Notes: generated by a model from the sequence alone, not told the origin. A DNA stretch of 64,000 nucleotides from Burkholderia thailandensis E264 (GCF_000012365.1 NC_007650.1:372001-436000), one strand, 5' to 3'; shown: positions 54,274-62,721, numbered from the stretch's first letter. Translations and numbers: made by a program.

Positions 54274-55047
54274 TTATACCGCGCTCGTCAGGCCACCGTC
54301 GACGAACAGCGTCTGACCATTCACAAAATCGGACGCGGCTGACGCAAGGAAAATCGCTGCGCCGCACAGCTCGTCGACGCGCCCCCAACGGCCGGCTGGC
54401 GTGCGCTTGCACAACCAGTCGGAGAACGCCGCATCGTCGACCAGCGCGCGATTCAGTTCCGTTTCGAAATAGCCGGGCGCGAGGCCGTTCGCCTGAATTC
54501 CGTGCCTAGCCCAGTCCGCGCACATTCCTTTCGTGAGCATCCGTACCGCACCCTTCGTCGCCGCATACGGTGCGATCGTTGGCCTGGCGAGTTCACTCTG
54601 CACCGAACAGATGTTGATGATCTTCCCGCACCTGCGCGTGATCATATGGCGCGCAACGGCCTGCGCGACATTGAATACGCCGTCGAGATTAACGCGCATC
54701 AGCGCATGCCAGTCGCCAGGCTCAAACGCGTCGAGCGGTGCACGGCGCTGGATGCCCGCGTTGTTCACGAGGATGTCGATAGCGCCGTTGCGCGCCTCGA
54801 AGTCGTCGATCGCCGAGCGCACCAGTGCGTGCTCGGAGACATCGAACACTGCGTAGTCTGCCGCAAACCCATCATCACGGAAGCGCTTTGCGAGCGCCGC
54901 TACTCTTTCCTCATCACGATCGTTGATTACGATCGCCGCGCCGGCCTCAGCCAGTCCACGAGCGAGCGTCAGCCCGATTCCGCGTCCAGAGCCCGTGATC
55001 AGAGCACGGCGGCCGTCCAGGCGAAACTTATCTAACGTATTTGCCAT
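54274..55047 (-). CDS. SDR-family gluconate 5-dehydrogenase-like oxidoreductase
   Basis: A 257-residue classical SDR: TGSGRGIGLTLARGLAEAGA (cofactor loop), NNAGIQ, catalytic Ser in ICSVQSEL and YAATK. It resembles gluconate 5-dehydrogenase/KduD, which reduces 5-keto-D-gluconate to gluconate with NADPH or the reverse. The nearby gluconokinase and ACS-type transporter support this. ATG 55047 follows GAGGAAATTCAT. It is transcribed towards glmS and divergent from the LysR gene. Base composition is lower in GC than the iac or polysaccharide genes, hinting at a separate origin. Confidence 0.8.
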   Translation of the reverse strand: MANTLDKFRLDGRRALITGSGRGIGLTLARGLAEAGAAIVINDRDEERVAALAKRFRDDGFAADYAVFDVSEHALVRSAIDDFEARNGAIDILVNNAGIQRRAPLDAFEPGDWHALMRVNLDGVFNVAQAVARHMITRRCGKIINICSVQSELARPTIAPYAATKGAVRMLTKGMCADWARHGIQANGLAPGYFETELNRALVDDAAFSDWLCKRTPAGRWGRVDELCGAAIFLASAASDFVNGQTLFVDGGLTSAV

Positions 55048-55197
55048 ATGAATTTCCTCGTGACAGTCGAGCCGGCAGCCAGCCGCGGCCAGTCTCGGAT
55101 TGAGCGTATCTTGGAGGCTCCATAGACGCCGCACCAATGTTTTTTTCTTATCCAGTTATCATGGAACCTGATTAATAATCGCTGCTGCTTGCCAACC

Positions 55198-56085
55198 ATG
55201 GAACTGAAGCAATTGCGCGCGTTCGTCACGCTCGCGGAAGAACTGCACTTCGGGCGCGCTGCGCAGCGCCTGTTCATCGTGCAGCCCGCGCTGAGCATGC
55301 AGATCAAGGCGCTCGAGCAAGCGCTCGGCGCACGCCTGTTTGAACGCGATCGGCACAAGGTCGAACTGAGCGACGCTGGGCGCGTGTTCCTGCCCGAAGC
55401 GCAGGCGACGCTGCAACAGGCCACACACGCGGAGCAGATGGTGCGGCTGTCGAGCCGTGGGGAAGTCGGTACGCTACGGATCGCGTTCGTGTCGTCGGTG
55501 TTGCCCGCGCTTCTGCCGGCCGTACTGCGCGCAATGCACGAGCGCTATCCGCTGATCACGCTCGAATTGAAGGACATGCCGACGCCCGACCAAGTCACCG
55601 AGCTGCGTTACCGACGGATCGATTTCGGGATGATCCGGCTACCAGCCTCTTATGCAGGCATCAACACGCGCGTGATACTCGAGGAAGGCTTTGTTATCGC
55701 GCTGCCGCCGGACCATCCGCTCGCCGCACATGGCTCGATCTCGCCATCCGCGCTGCGCGGCCAGCCCGCCTTCGTGCTCGCCCGCCGCTACGCGCCCGGC
55801 TTTCACGACGCCATGCTGCTCGCGCTGAGCCGCGCGGGCACGACGCTCGAGATCGCGCAGGAGTTCGGGGAATTCACGACAATGCTCGCGCTCGTCGCGG
55901 CTGGCATGGGAATCGGGCTGATGCCGGCGGAAGCGGCCAGCGCGCTGCCGCCGAACGTGCTGGCGCGGCCGCTCGATCTGGCCGGGCACCGGAGCGGCAT
56001 CGGCCTTGCGTGGACCGATCTTGACAGTCCGTTGAAGCGCACGTTCGTCAACGTGCTCGAACACGCAGCCATCGATTCGCGCTGA
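55198..56085 (+). CDS. LysR-family regulator of the gluconate module
   Basis: A 295-residue LysR regulator of the CatM/BenM-like branch: MELKQLRAFVTLAEELHFGRAAQ, FIVQPALSMQIKALEQALGARLF, then an effector domain. The start ATG 55198 follows a weak site; an in-frame TTG 9 bp earlier is also open. It is divergent from the SDR gene over 150 bp and probably regulates that gene and perhaps the transporter and kinase genes. The inducer would be gluconate or a keto-gluconate. A T-N11-A box is plausible in the gap but not clear. Confidence 0.82.
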   Translation: MELKQLRAFVTLAEELHFGRAAQRLFIVQPALSMQIKALEQALGARLFERDRHKVELSDAGRVFLPEAQATLQQATHAEQMVRLSSRGEVGTLRIAFVSSVLPALLPAVLRAMHERYPLITLELKDMPTPDQVTELRYRRIDFGMIRLPASYAGINTRVILEEGFVIALPPDHPLAAHGSISPSALRGQPAFVLARRYAPGFHDAMLLALSRAGTTLEIAQEFGEFTTMLALVAAGMGIGLMPAEAASALPPNVLARPLDLAGHRSGIGLAWTDLDSPLKRTFVNVLEHAAIDSR

Positions 56086-56173
56086 ACGGAGGTGGCCGCG
56101 TGAATTCGGAGAGCCTGACAAGCGGATCGGCCGGGGCTGAGCTCGCGATAATGCTGGATAAGAAACCGGAAAG

Positions 56174-56357
56174 ATGGCGAAGAGAAGGCGACGGGCGCAC
56201 TCGGCGGCGTTCAAAGCGAAGGTGGCGTTGGCCGCAGTCAAGGGCGAGCGGCCGCTGGACGAACTGGCGCAGCATTTCGATGTGCATCCGGATCAGATCA
56301 CGGAATAGAAGCGGCAATTGCAGGAACACGCAGCAGACATATTCAGCACGGCAAGTG
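56174..56357 (+). pseudogene. IS3-family transposase orfA remnant
   Basis: The frame from ATG 56174 reads MAKRRRRAHSAAFKAKVAL, then LDELAQHFDVHPDQITE, a TAG at 56306-56308 where the family has Trp (ITEWKRQL), then KRQLQEHAADIFST. This is the N-terminal helix-turn-helix part of an IS3-family OrfA with a nonsense mutation and no downstream orfB. It is a dead fragment. Confidence 0.8.
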
Positions 56358-56834
56358 CATCGCCGAGCGACTATTTTTCCCTGCCCGGGCAGTTTGGCGT
56401 AGTGGGCTTGTTCCTCTTCGTTTGCGTGCTGTTCACGCTGCCGCGGAATCTGTTCAGCTGCTCGGGCTGTCGCAATCGCTCGCCGCGCCGTTCTTCTTCT
56501 CGTTTCCGAGTTTTCCTTTGATCGCGCTGCTGGCTGCGGGCGCAGCGTCGGCAGAAGCACGACATCCGGCTGCAGCACCGGCGGCAGGATAGCTCGCCGT
56601 CGCCTGATCGCATCGCGAAGCGCCCAAATCTCGTCGGCCCGCGCGATGTCGTCGGGCGGTGGTGCGCTTGCGCGCATTTGGCGACGAGCGGCCGATCGCA
56701 CTCGCGCGCCGTCGCACCGCCTGGCGGCATCACACCGCGAGGGCACTCAACTTTTGACCTTTTGCCCTTCGTTGGAGGGGCTCGTGCATTGACGGCTTAC
56801 CCAGCATCGAGTCCGGCATGGTTATCACGCATCA

Positions 56835-56848
56835 TGATTACGGTATCA
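56835..56848. promoter_or_regulatory. LacI/GntR-like operator dyad upstream of gluconokinase gene
   Basis: TGATTACGGTATCA has TGAT/ATCA arms around a central CG, the style of LacI-family operators, and resembles the E. coli GntR consensus (TGTTACCSGTAWCA) in part. It lies 126 bp upstream of the gluconokinase start. No LacI-type gene is in the window. Confidence 0.3.
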
Positions 56849-56973
56849 AAAATTGCCATTTGCACATGCTGGGAGCTGTGCGGTCAACTAGTCGTTAGTT
56901 GAAGCAGACCTCAGAATTTAACTGATTTCATATGCAGATTTGCGTCCGGTGACCGTTGGGAGAGAACAAATCA

Positions 56974-57486
56974 ATGATTTTGATCGTAATGGGCGTGTCT
57001 GGTGCCGGGAAGTCGCATATTGGCGAAATGCTCGCAAAGCGCCTGTCGTGCAGCTACACCGATGGAGACGCATTTCACAGCGCTGCCAACAAGGCCAAGA
57101 TGCGTCAGGGAACGCCGCTGATCGATGAGGATCGCTGGCCATGGCTGCGGTCGGTTCGCTCGGCCATTGAGGACAAGCGACGCTCGAACGACACGGCGGT
57201 GTTCGCTTGCTCGTCACTGAAGCGTGCATATCGCGAAATGCTGCGTTCTGGCGACACAGACGTCTGCTTTGTGTACCTCAAGGGTTCGCCCGAAGTGTTA
57301 CGTGCGCGCTTGAATCGCCGTGCCAATCATTTTTTTGATCCATCCTTGCTCGAAAGCCAGTTCAAAACACTTGAAGAGCCGGGGCCGCGTGAAGCGATCG
57401 AAGTCAGCATAGAGCTGACACCCGATCAGATCATCGATCATGTACTACGAAAGATCAGTGCCAGGCTCCGATGCGCGCAAAATTAA
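56974..57486 (+). CDS. gntK: Gluconokinase
   Basis: A 170-residue small P-loop kinase of the GntK/IdnK type: LIVMGVSGAGKSHIGEMLA (Walker A), then YTDGDAFHSAANKAKM with the substrate-binding loop, and VYLKGSPEVLRARLNRRANHFF. It phosphorylates D-gluconate to 6-phosphogluconate with ATP. ATG 56974 follows GGGAGAGAAC. The GC content is clearly lower than that of the surrounding Burkholderia genes. The transporter gene starts 47 bp further, so they form an operon. Confidence 0.9.
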   Translation: MILIVMGVSGAGKSHIGEMLAKRLSCSYTDGDAFHSAANKAKMRQGTPLIDEDRWPWLRSVRSAIEDKRRSNDTAVFACSSLKRAYREMLRSGDTDVCFVYLKGSPEVLRARLNRRANHFFDPSLLESQFKTLEEPGPREAIEVSIELTPDQIIDHVLRKISARLRCAQN

Positions 57487-57533
57487 GCGAATCGAGTTAT
57501 CGAAAGACTCGAAATATTAACTTAGGAGACGAA

Positions 57534-58832
57534 ATGGAAAGTGAAAATTCCCTAGCCAAGCAAAGATGGTGGTATCTAATGCCCGTCATCTTTATCACCT
57601 ACAGCCTCGCTTATCTGGATCGCGCGAATTACGGCTTCGCGGCAGCCGCCGGCATTGATAAGGATCTGGGTATCACTCATGGAACATCGTCGTTAATCGG
57701 CTCGCTGTTCTTTCTAGGCTACTGCTTGTTTCAAGTACCCGGCGCAATTTATGCTCAGCGGAGTAGTGTCAAGAGGTTGATATTCTTCAGCCTCATCCTT
57801 TGGGGGCTCTGTGCGACGGCCACAGGCATGGTGAGCAACATCCCGATGTTGATGGTATTGCGCTTCATACTTGGAGTAGTGGAAGCGGCGGTAATGCCGT
57901 CAATGTTGCTCTATATCAGCCGCTGGTTTACGCGCAGTGAGCGAGCTCGGGCCAACACCTTTTTGCTTTTGGGAAATCCAGTGACTGTAATTTGGATGTC
58001 CGTGGTGTCCGGCTACCTGGTTCGCAGCTGCGGCTGGCGAGAGATGTTCGTGATTGAGGGAATGCCGGCATTGGTATGGGCCATCGTTTGGTGGTTCACG
58101 GTCAAGGAAAGACCATCCCATGTCAGCTGGATGAACTGCATTGAAAAGAATTGGATAATTTCGCGCCTCGAGGACGAGCAGGCTCATATTCCTCCGATCC
58201 GCAACTACAAGGCTGCGTTTCGTTCCCTGATCGTTTTGAAGTGCTGCGCGATTCACGCGCTGTGGAGTATTGGCGTATATGGCTTCATCATGTGGCTGCC
58301 GTCAATCCTCAAAATGGCGTCGACGATCGATATGGTATCGGTCGGTTGGCTTGCGAGCGTTCCGTATGTCGGCGCAATTGTGCTCATGGTGGGTGCATCG
58401 TGGCTCTCCGACAAGGCAAACAATCGCAAGCTCTTCGTCTGGCCTCTTCTGACCATTAGCGCTATCGCCTTCATCACATCGTATTTGATCGGCGGATCGC
58501 ATTTCTGGGTCTCGTTCTGGCTTTTGGTTGTGGCCGGGGCGACAATGTACGCGCCATATGGTCCGTTCTTCGCGCTGCTATCTGAGTTGCTTCCGAGCAA
58601 CGTGTTCGGTGGGGCGATCGGTATCGTCAACGCGAGTGGCGCATTGGGCGCGTTCATCGGCTCCTGGATCGTTGGCTGTCTGAATGGCGTAACCGGTAGT
58701 CCGGCTGCTTCCTATGTGTTCATGGCAGCGGCCCTGTTGCTATCCGTGATCATCACGCTTTCCGTTCCCAACGTGTCGGCACAACGTGCGAACGCAGGAG
58801 GAGCACTCCCTGCCATGGCAAAGGCTCAGTGA
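57534..58832 (+). CDS. ACS-type MFS transporter (sugar-acid symporter)
   Basis: A 432-residue MFS protein of the anion:cation symporter family, with ITYSLAYLDRANYGFAAAAG in the first helix and twelve expected helices. ACS members carry galactonate, glucarate, tartrate or gluconate; beside gluconokinase the last or a keto-gluconate is likely. ATG 57534 follows TTAGGAGAC, 47 bp behind gntK. GC content and codon choice (frequent A/T third positions) are unusual for this genome, which suggests horizontal acquisition. The stop is followed after 40 bp by an IS5-family element. Confidence 0.85.
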   Translation: MESENSLAKQRWWYLMPVIFITYSLAYLDRANYGFAAAAGIDKDLGITHGTSSLIGSLFFLGYCLFQVPGAIYAQRSSVKRLIFFSLILWGLCATATGMVSNIPMLMVLRFILGVVEAAVMPSMLLYISRWFTRSERARANTFLLLGNPVTVIWMSVVSGYLVRSCGWREMFVIEGMPALVWAIVWWFTVKERPSHVSWMNCIEKNWIISRLEDEQAHIPPIRNYKAAFRSLIVLKCCAIHALWSIGVYGFIMWLPSILKMASTIDMVSVGWLASVPYVGAIVLMVGASWLSDKANNRKLFVWPLLTISAIAFITSYLIGGSHFWVSFWLLVVAGATMYAPYGPFFALLSELLPSNVFGGAIGIVNASGALGAFIGSWIVGCLNGVTGSPAASYVFMAAALLLSVIITLSVPNVSAQRANAGGALPAMAKAQ

Positions 58833-58916
58833 TTCCTGTCAGGCTCGGCGCGGCGGTGCGCCAGCGATTTGCTAGGGCGTGTTCACACTACATTAGTTTG
58901 AGGTTATGCTTCGGAG

Positions 58917-59324
58917 ATGGAAATCTCCGAAGCCCAATTCAAGCAGATCGAACATTGCCTGCCGCGACAGCGTGGCAATGTGAGCCTGTCGAACCTGCAA
59001 GTGCTCAACGCGATCCTTTATGTGGCCGAGCACGGATGTAAATGGCGCGGCCTGCCACCACGTTTCGGCCGCTGGCACACGATCTACACGCGCATGAACC
59101 GTTGGTCTCGCAACGGTGTACTGGACCGAGTGTTCACGGAGTTGCAGCGCGCGCAGATCATTCGCGTTCGGATTGAAGCGGTATCGCTGGATAGCACGAT
59201 CGTGAAGGTTCATCCTGACGGCACCGGTGCGTTAAAAAAAATGGACCTCAAGCCATCGGCAAGTCTCGCGGAGGATGGACAACCAAGATTCATATGGTTG
59301 CCGCGGATGCTCGAACAGCCATAA
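58917..59324 (+). CDS. IS5-family transposase, first frame (orfA)
   Basis: A 135-residue frame encoding the N-terminal half of the transposase: MEISEAQFKQIEHCLPRQRG, WRGLPPRFGRWHTIYTRMNRW, and the first catalytic Asp in VSLDSTIVKVH. At the A8 run 59234-59241 a -1 slip would give KKNGPQAIGKSRGGW and continue in the second frame, the known strategy of IS427-group elements. Without slippage the frame runs into unrelated residues and stops. The full DDE enzyme therefore requires frameshifting. Confidence 0.88.
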   Translation: MEISEAQFKQIEHCLPRQRGNVSLSNLQVLNAILYVAEHGCKWRGLPPRFGRWHTIYTRMNRWSRNGVLDRVFTELQRAQIIRVRIEAVSLDSTIVKVHPDGTGALKKMDLKPSASLAEDGQPRFIWLPRMLEQP

Positions 59325-59674
59325 CGTTCGCACTGTCGCCCGGTCAAGCCGGCGATGCGCCGCAGGGACGTGCACTGCTCGAACGCCTGGGGCCGCCGAA
59401 TCGGCCGCTGCACCTGCTGATGGACAAGGCGTACGAAGGTAACGAAACCCGACAACTCGCGCTCGATCTCGGCTTCATCCCGGTCGTCCCTCCGTTGAGT
59501 ACGCGCGTCGAGCCTTGGGAATACGACCGGGAAATGTACAAGCGTCGTAACGAAGTCGAGCGGCTGTTCCGTCGATTGAAGGGTTTTCGTCGCATCTTCT
59601 CGCGCTTCGACAAACTCGACTTGATGTTCATTGCCTTTATCAACTTCGCCCTGATTATCGAAGCCCTTCGATAG
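59294..59674 (+). CDS. IS5-family transposase, second frame (orfB)
   Basis: Overlapping frame with the C-terminal catalytic part: DKAYEGNETRQLALD with the second Asp, and RRNEVERLFRRLKGFRRIFSRFDK containing the Glu of the DDE triad in the Y-x2-R-x3-E-x6-K type signature. Independent initiation is unlikely; it is read by -1 frameshifting from orfA at 59234-59241. Confidence 0.85.
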   Translation: MVAADARTAITFALSPGQAGDAPQGRALLERLGPPNRPLHLLMDKAYEGNETRQLALDLGFIPVVPPLSTRVEPWEYDREMYKRRNEVERLFRRLKGFRRIFSRFDKLDLMFIAFINFALIIEALR

Positions 59675-59690
59675 TGTGAACACGCCCTAG

Positions 59691-59950
59691 AGCATGACGG
59701 CATGCATAGAGGACCGACCGGATGAACGTGACCACGGGATCGCCGAGATTGCACGAGAGGGTGAGCTCAGTAGGCGACTGACGCAATTACGCGGCATCGC
59801 GACGCGCTTGCGTTGATCATTGCCACGGATCGCTATGCTGCCCGGCGTGCCGATAGTACGTCAACGGTGCGATCGGCGGCGGGGGGGGAATCCCCCCGAA
59901 AAGCCACCAGGATCAGAAGTAGAATTTTCTTGTTGAGGGCGTTCTAGGGA
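59691..59950. other. Short region between IS5 element and IS3-family remnant
   Basis: This 260-bp segment shows no gene. It contains a G8 run at 59881-59888 followed by AAT and C6 to 59897, a hairpin-like homopolymer structure, just upstream of the IS3-family orfA. Confidence 0.45.
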
Positions 59951-60217
59951 ATGAAGAAGTCGAGACTCACGGACAGCCAGATCATGGATGCGCTCAAGCG
60001 CGTGGAGACAGGGCTTGCGATACCGGACCTATGCCGGGAACTGGGCGTCAGCACAGCGACGTTTTACAAGCGGCGCTCGAGGTACGGCGGCATGGACGTT
60101 TCGCTGATCGCGCGGATGAAGGAGTTGGAGGCCGAGAATGCCCGGCTGCGCAAGATGTGCATCGAGGAGAAGATCAAGGCCGAGATCGTGGCGGAGGCGC
60201 TCGCAAAAAAAGATTGA
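59951..60217 (+). CDS. IS3-family (IS407-like) transposase orfA
   Basis: An 88-residue OrfA with helix-turn-helix SQIMDALKRVETGLAIPDLCRELGVSTATFYKRRSRYGG and the leucine-zipper segment LEAENARLRKMCIEEKIKAEIVAEAL. It ends at a run of seven A (60205-60211) followed by G, the usual -1 frameshift site into orfB. This frame seems intact. The partner orfB is interrupted and truncated, so the element cannot transpose on its own. Confidence 0.88.
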   Translation: MKKSRLTDSQIMDALKRVETGLAIPDLCRELGVSTATFYKRRSRYGGMDVSLIARMKELEAENARLRKMCIEEKIKAEIVAEALAKKD

Positions 60218-60489
60218 GGCCATCTTGCCGGCGTGAGATGGCCATGCATGCGGTGTCCAGCCGAGGCGTACCGATCCGGCTGGCATGTGAGGCGTTTGGG
60301 ATCAGCCAGGCCCGTTATCGGTACGTCGGTCGGCGCAGCGCCGAGAACGACGAGATTGCGAACTGGCTGCTGCGTCTGACGGACAACCACCGGAACTGGG
60401 GCTTCGGACTGTGCTTCCTGTACCTGCGCAACGTGAAGGGCTTCTGCTGGAATCACAAGCGCGCGTACCGAATCTATCGCGAACTGGAA

Positions 60490-60498
60490 CTGAACCTG
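60490..60498 (+). repeat. Target-site duplication (left), CTGAACCTG
   Basis: CTGAACCTG here and at 61854-61862 flank the IS256-family element as 9-bp direct repeats; removing the element and one copy restores the IS3 orfB frame. Confidence 0.93.
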
Positions 60499-61853
60499 GA
60501 GCCTATCCGAATGTTTGTGTGTGAGGCATAAACTGATGGCCAAGGAGCCACTTTATGCCACGCAAACGCAAGGAAGAAGTGACGATTGAACCGGGCAAGG
60601 GCTTGAACCTGGACCCGGAACTGATCAAGCAACTGGTACCCGGAACGCTGGATCGGGCAACGATCAACGAGCAGCTCGCCGCGCTCAAGAAAGCAATCTT
60701 CGAACGCGCGCTGGGCGGCGAACTGACCCACCACCTCGGCTACGAGAAGGGCGATGCCAAGCCGGCAGGCCGCACGAACCACCGCAACGGCACCAGCCGC
60801 AAGCGCATCACGACCGACGACGACCTGCTCGACGTCGAGATTCCGCGCGACCGAGAAGGCACCTTCGATCCGGTGCTGATCGCCAAGGGCGAGCGACGCT
60901 TCACCGGCTTTGACGACAAGATCATCGCGATGTACGCACGCGGCATGAGCGTGCGGGAGATTCAGGGTTTCCTGCTGGAGATGTACGGCATCGAGGTGTC
61001 GCCGGACTTCATCAGTACGGTGACCGATGCCGTGATCGACGAAGTGCGCGAATGGCAGCAGCGGCCGCTCGAGCCGATGTACCCGGTCGTGTTCTTCGAC
61101 GCCTTGCGAGTCAAGATCCGCGACGAAGGCGTGGTCCGCAACAAGGCGATCTACCTGGCGCTGGGCGTGCGCCGCGACGGCACACGCGACGTGTTGGGCC
61201 TTTGGATCGAGCAGACCGAGGGGGCCAAGTTCTGGCTGCGGGTGGTGAACGACCTTAAGCTGCGCGGCGTGCAGGATATCCTGATCGCCGTGGTCGACGG
61301 CCTGAAGGGCTTCCCGGAAGCGATCAACACGGTGTTCCCGGAAACGACGGTCCAGACCTGCATCGTGCATCTGATCCGGAACTCACTGGACTTCGCCAGC
61401 TGGAAAGACAGGAAATCGGTCGCAGCGGCGCTCAAGGAGGTCTATCGGGCACCGTCGGCCGAAGCGGCCGCCGTGGCGCTGGAAGCGTTCGATACGAGCC
61501 CGTGGGGTACGAAATACCCTCCGATTGCCGCGCTCTGGCGCCGAGCCTGGGATCAGGTGATTCCGTTCTACGCCTTCGCGCCTGACATCCGGAAAATTGT
61601 ATATACGACCAACGCGATCGAGTCGCTGCACATGCAGCTTCGGAAGATCATCAAGGCGCGCGGCCACTTCCCGTCGGACGAGGCCGCGCTCAAACTGATC
61701 TGGCTGGCGCTGCGCAACGTCGTTGCCAAGTGGACCGGCTCCCGGCACGATTGGAAGAGTGCCATGACTCAGTTCGCACTGCTTTACCCGGAACGATTCA
61801 ACATTGGAGTCTGAATCTCAACCCGCCTCACACACGAAATTCCGGATACCCCC
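60499..61853 (+). mobile_element. IS256-family insertion sequence nested in IS3 remnant
   Basis: A 1355-bp element bounded by imperfect inverted ends (TATCCGAATGTTTGTGTG at 60504 on, against TATCCGGAATTTCGTGTG read from the right end at 61848) and by the 9-bp duplication CTGAACCTG. It contains one full transposase gene. The precise duplication indicates a recent, clean insertion. Confidence 0.92.
60555..61814 (+). CDS. IS256-family mutator-type transposase
   Basis: A complete 419-residue transposase with RTNHRNGTSRK near the N-terminus, the first catalytic Asp in VVFFDALRVKIRD, the second in IAVVDGLKGFPEAI and the Glu in YTTNAIESLHMQLRK, the classic IS256 DDE layout with the mutator signature. 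It is uninterrupted, so the element may be active. The gene occupies almost the whole IS. Confidence 0.95.
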   Translation: MPRKRKEEVTIEPGKGLNLDPELIKQLVPGTLDRATINEQLAALKKAIFERALGGELTHHLGYEKGDAKPAGRTNHRNGTSRKRITTDDDLLDVEIPRDREGTFDPVLIAKGERRFTGFDDKIIAMYARGMSVREIQGFLLEMYGIEVSPDFISTVTDAVIDEVREWQQRPLEPMYPVVFFDALRVKIRDEGVVRNKAIYLALGVRRDGTRDVLGLWIEQTEGAKFWLRVVNDLKLRGVQDILIAVVDGLKGFPEAINTVFPETTVQTCIVHLIRNSLDFASWKDRKSVAAALKEVYRAPSAEAAAVALEAFDTSPWGTKYPPIAALWRRAWDQVIPFYAFAPDIRKIVYTTNAIESLHMQLRKIIKARGHFPSDEAALKLIWLALRNVVAKWTGSRHDWKSAMTQFALLYPERFNIGV

Positions 61854-61862
61854 CTGAACCTG
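61854..61862 (+). repeat. Target-site duplication (right), CTGAACCTG
   Basis: Second copy of the 9-bp duplication; the IS3-family frame continues from 61863. Confidence 0.93.
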
Positions 61863-61907
61863 CGGATCAAGCCGCGTAAGCGACTGGTCAGGCAGGTAGC
61901 CGCTTAA

Positions 61908-62145
61908 CCTGAGCAGGTTCCGCTGGGTCATTGCACTTGCGCTTTGCAAAGCGCAGGTCCTCGGTGAGGCGGCGAGGCAACCTCGCAAGTTCTCGGATTC
62001 TCGGAAAAAAAGTAAGTAAACCAAACCTTCTGGCTCATAAACCCGGCGACCGGGATCAAACCGGCGGGAACTCGGGCGTAGATCATTTGCTGAAGGCGGG
62101 ATCACTCAAACCGGCAGCCGGCCCGCCTTCACGTCCAAGGCGGCT
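61908..62145. other. Gene-free border after the IS remnants
   Basis: This 238-bp region has no gene. It holds a perfect 18-bp palindrome TGCGCTTTGCAAAGCGCA at 61938-61955. The remainder may be degraded insertion-sequence DNA. Confidence 0.45.
61938..61955. repeat. Perfect 18-bp palindrome
   Basis: TGCGCTTTGCAAAGCGCA reads the same on both strands. It has no loop, so it fits a binding site for a dimeric protein more than a terminator. No neighbouring promoter is obvious. Confidence 0.85.
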
Positions 62146-62721
62146 CTATGCGTTGCCCTCTTTGCACCCGCAATCGGCTTCGACTGCGATCATGCGGTGA
62201 AGCTGCACAAAGCGCTCGTGTACCGGCGTTTGGAAAAGCGGGTCGGCGGACCGATGTGCGCCTGTCTGCAGGATTGAGGACCAATCGCCGGTATCCAGAT
62301 AACGTTTCGCGATGGGAAACATCGTGAGCTCTTCAACCGCCATGTTATGTCGCAGTCGTTCCGCATACAATCGGATACGAAACTCGAGGAGCTCCCTGGA
62401 CATATTTTCATCGCGCACCATTGATTCGAGATCCTGAATCAAAGCGTGTCCCTGACGCGCCAGCGTCGCGTGTTGCGCCGACAGTTCGCCCCCCAACTCG
62501 AGGGGCAACACTGTCTTCTCCAGCAGCTTGTCGATGATGCGGTCTTCCAGCGCATGGTGGTTCACGTCGGGAAACCGTGTCAGGTAATAGAGCGCATCCA
62601 CGAGCAGTGCCGCATTCTCGGCCGCCTGTGCGTCGCGGAGCATCGATTGGCATTCGAGGAGTCGTACGAGCCGCTCCAAACGTCGGTGTTCGGCGATCAG
62701 ATTGTCAATGATGCTCGCCAT
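62146..62721 (-). CDS. Hemerythrin HHE domain protein
   Basis: A 191-residue helical protein with metal-ligand His/Glu spacing of hemerythrin-like proteins: LIAEHRRLERLV, NHHALEDRIIDKLL, SAQHATLARQGHAL and RLRHNMAVEELTMFPIA. Such proteins bind di-iron and oxygen, nitric oxide or act in iron and oxidative-stress protection. A Cys pair (DCGCKEG) occurs at the C-terminus. The start overlaps the end of the AhpD-like gene by 17 bp on the same strand, so both are coupled. Confidence 0.85.
   Translation of the reverse strand: MASIIDNLIAEHRRLERLVRLLECQSMLRDAQAAENAALLVDALYYLTRFPDVNHHALEDRIIDKLLEKTVLPLELGGELSAQHATLARQGHALIQDLESMVRDENMSRELLEFRIRLYAERLRHNMAVEELTMFPIAKRYLDTGDWSSILQTGAHRSADPLFQTPVHERFVQLHRMIAVEADCGCKEGNA

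Larger units (their letters stand above)
56086..56973. other. Degenerate region with IS debris and gntK promoter
   Basis: This 888-bp stretch contains an IS3-family orfA remnant at 56174-56357, then about 400 bp of GC-rich sequence with only broken reading frames, which looks like degraded mobile or ancestral DNA, and finally an AT-rich promoter region of the gluconokinase gene with a dyad at 56835-56848. No intact gene is seen. Confidence 0.55.
58872..59690 (+). mobile_element. IS5-family (IS427-like) insertion sequence
   Basis: Perfect 19-bp inverted ends CTAGGGCGTGTTCACACTA (58872-58890) and its complement (59672-59690) enclose two overlapping transposase frames. The outermost CTAG is probably the 4-bp target duplication, as in IS427-group elements that use CTAG-like sites. 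Size 819 bp is typical. The element appears intact. Confidence 0.92.
60205..61907 (+). pseudogene. IS3-family orfB, interrupted by an IS256-family element and truncated
   Basis: After the -1 shift the frame reads CEAFGISQARYRYVGRRS, NWLLRLTDNHRNWGFGLCFL and NVKGFCWNHKRAYRIYRELELNL to 60498. There the IS256-family element is inserted; the frame resumes at 61863 as RIKPRKRLVR and then diverges to a TAA at 61905-61907, lacking the whole DDE catalytic domain. Together these show an IS407-like orfB disrupted twice: by insertion and by loss of its 3' part. Confidence 0.85.

Noticed and set aside
56358..56780. Possible second gene in the degraded region before gntK
   Set aside because: Open frames on both strands are Arg-rich and lack a recognisable start, family or ribosome-binding site.
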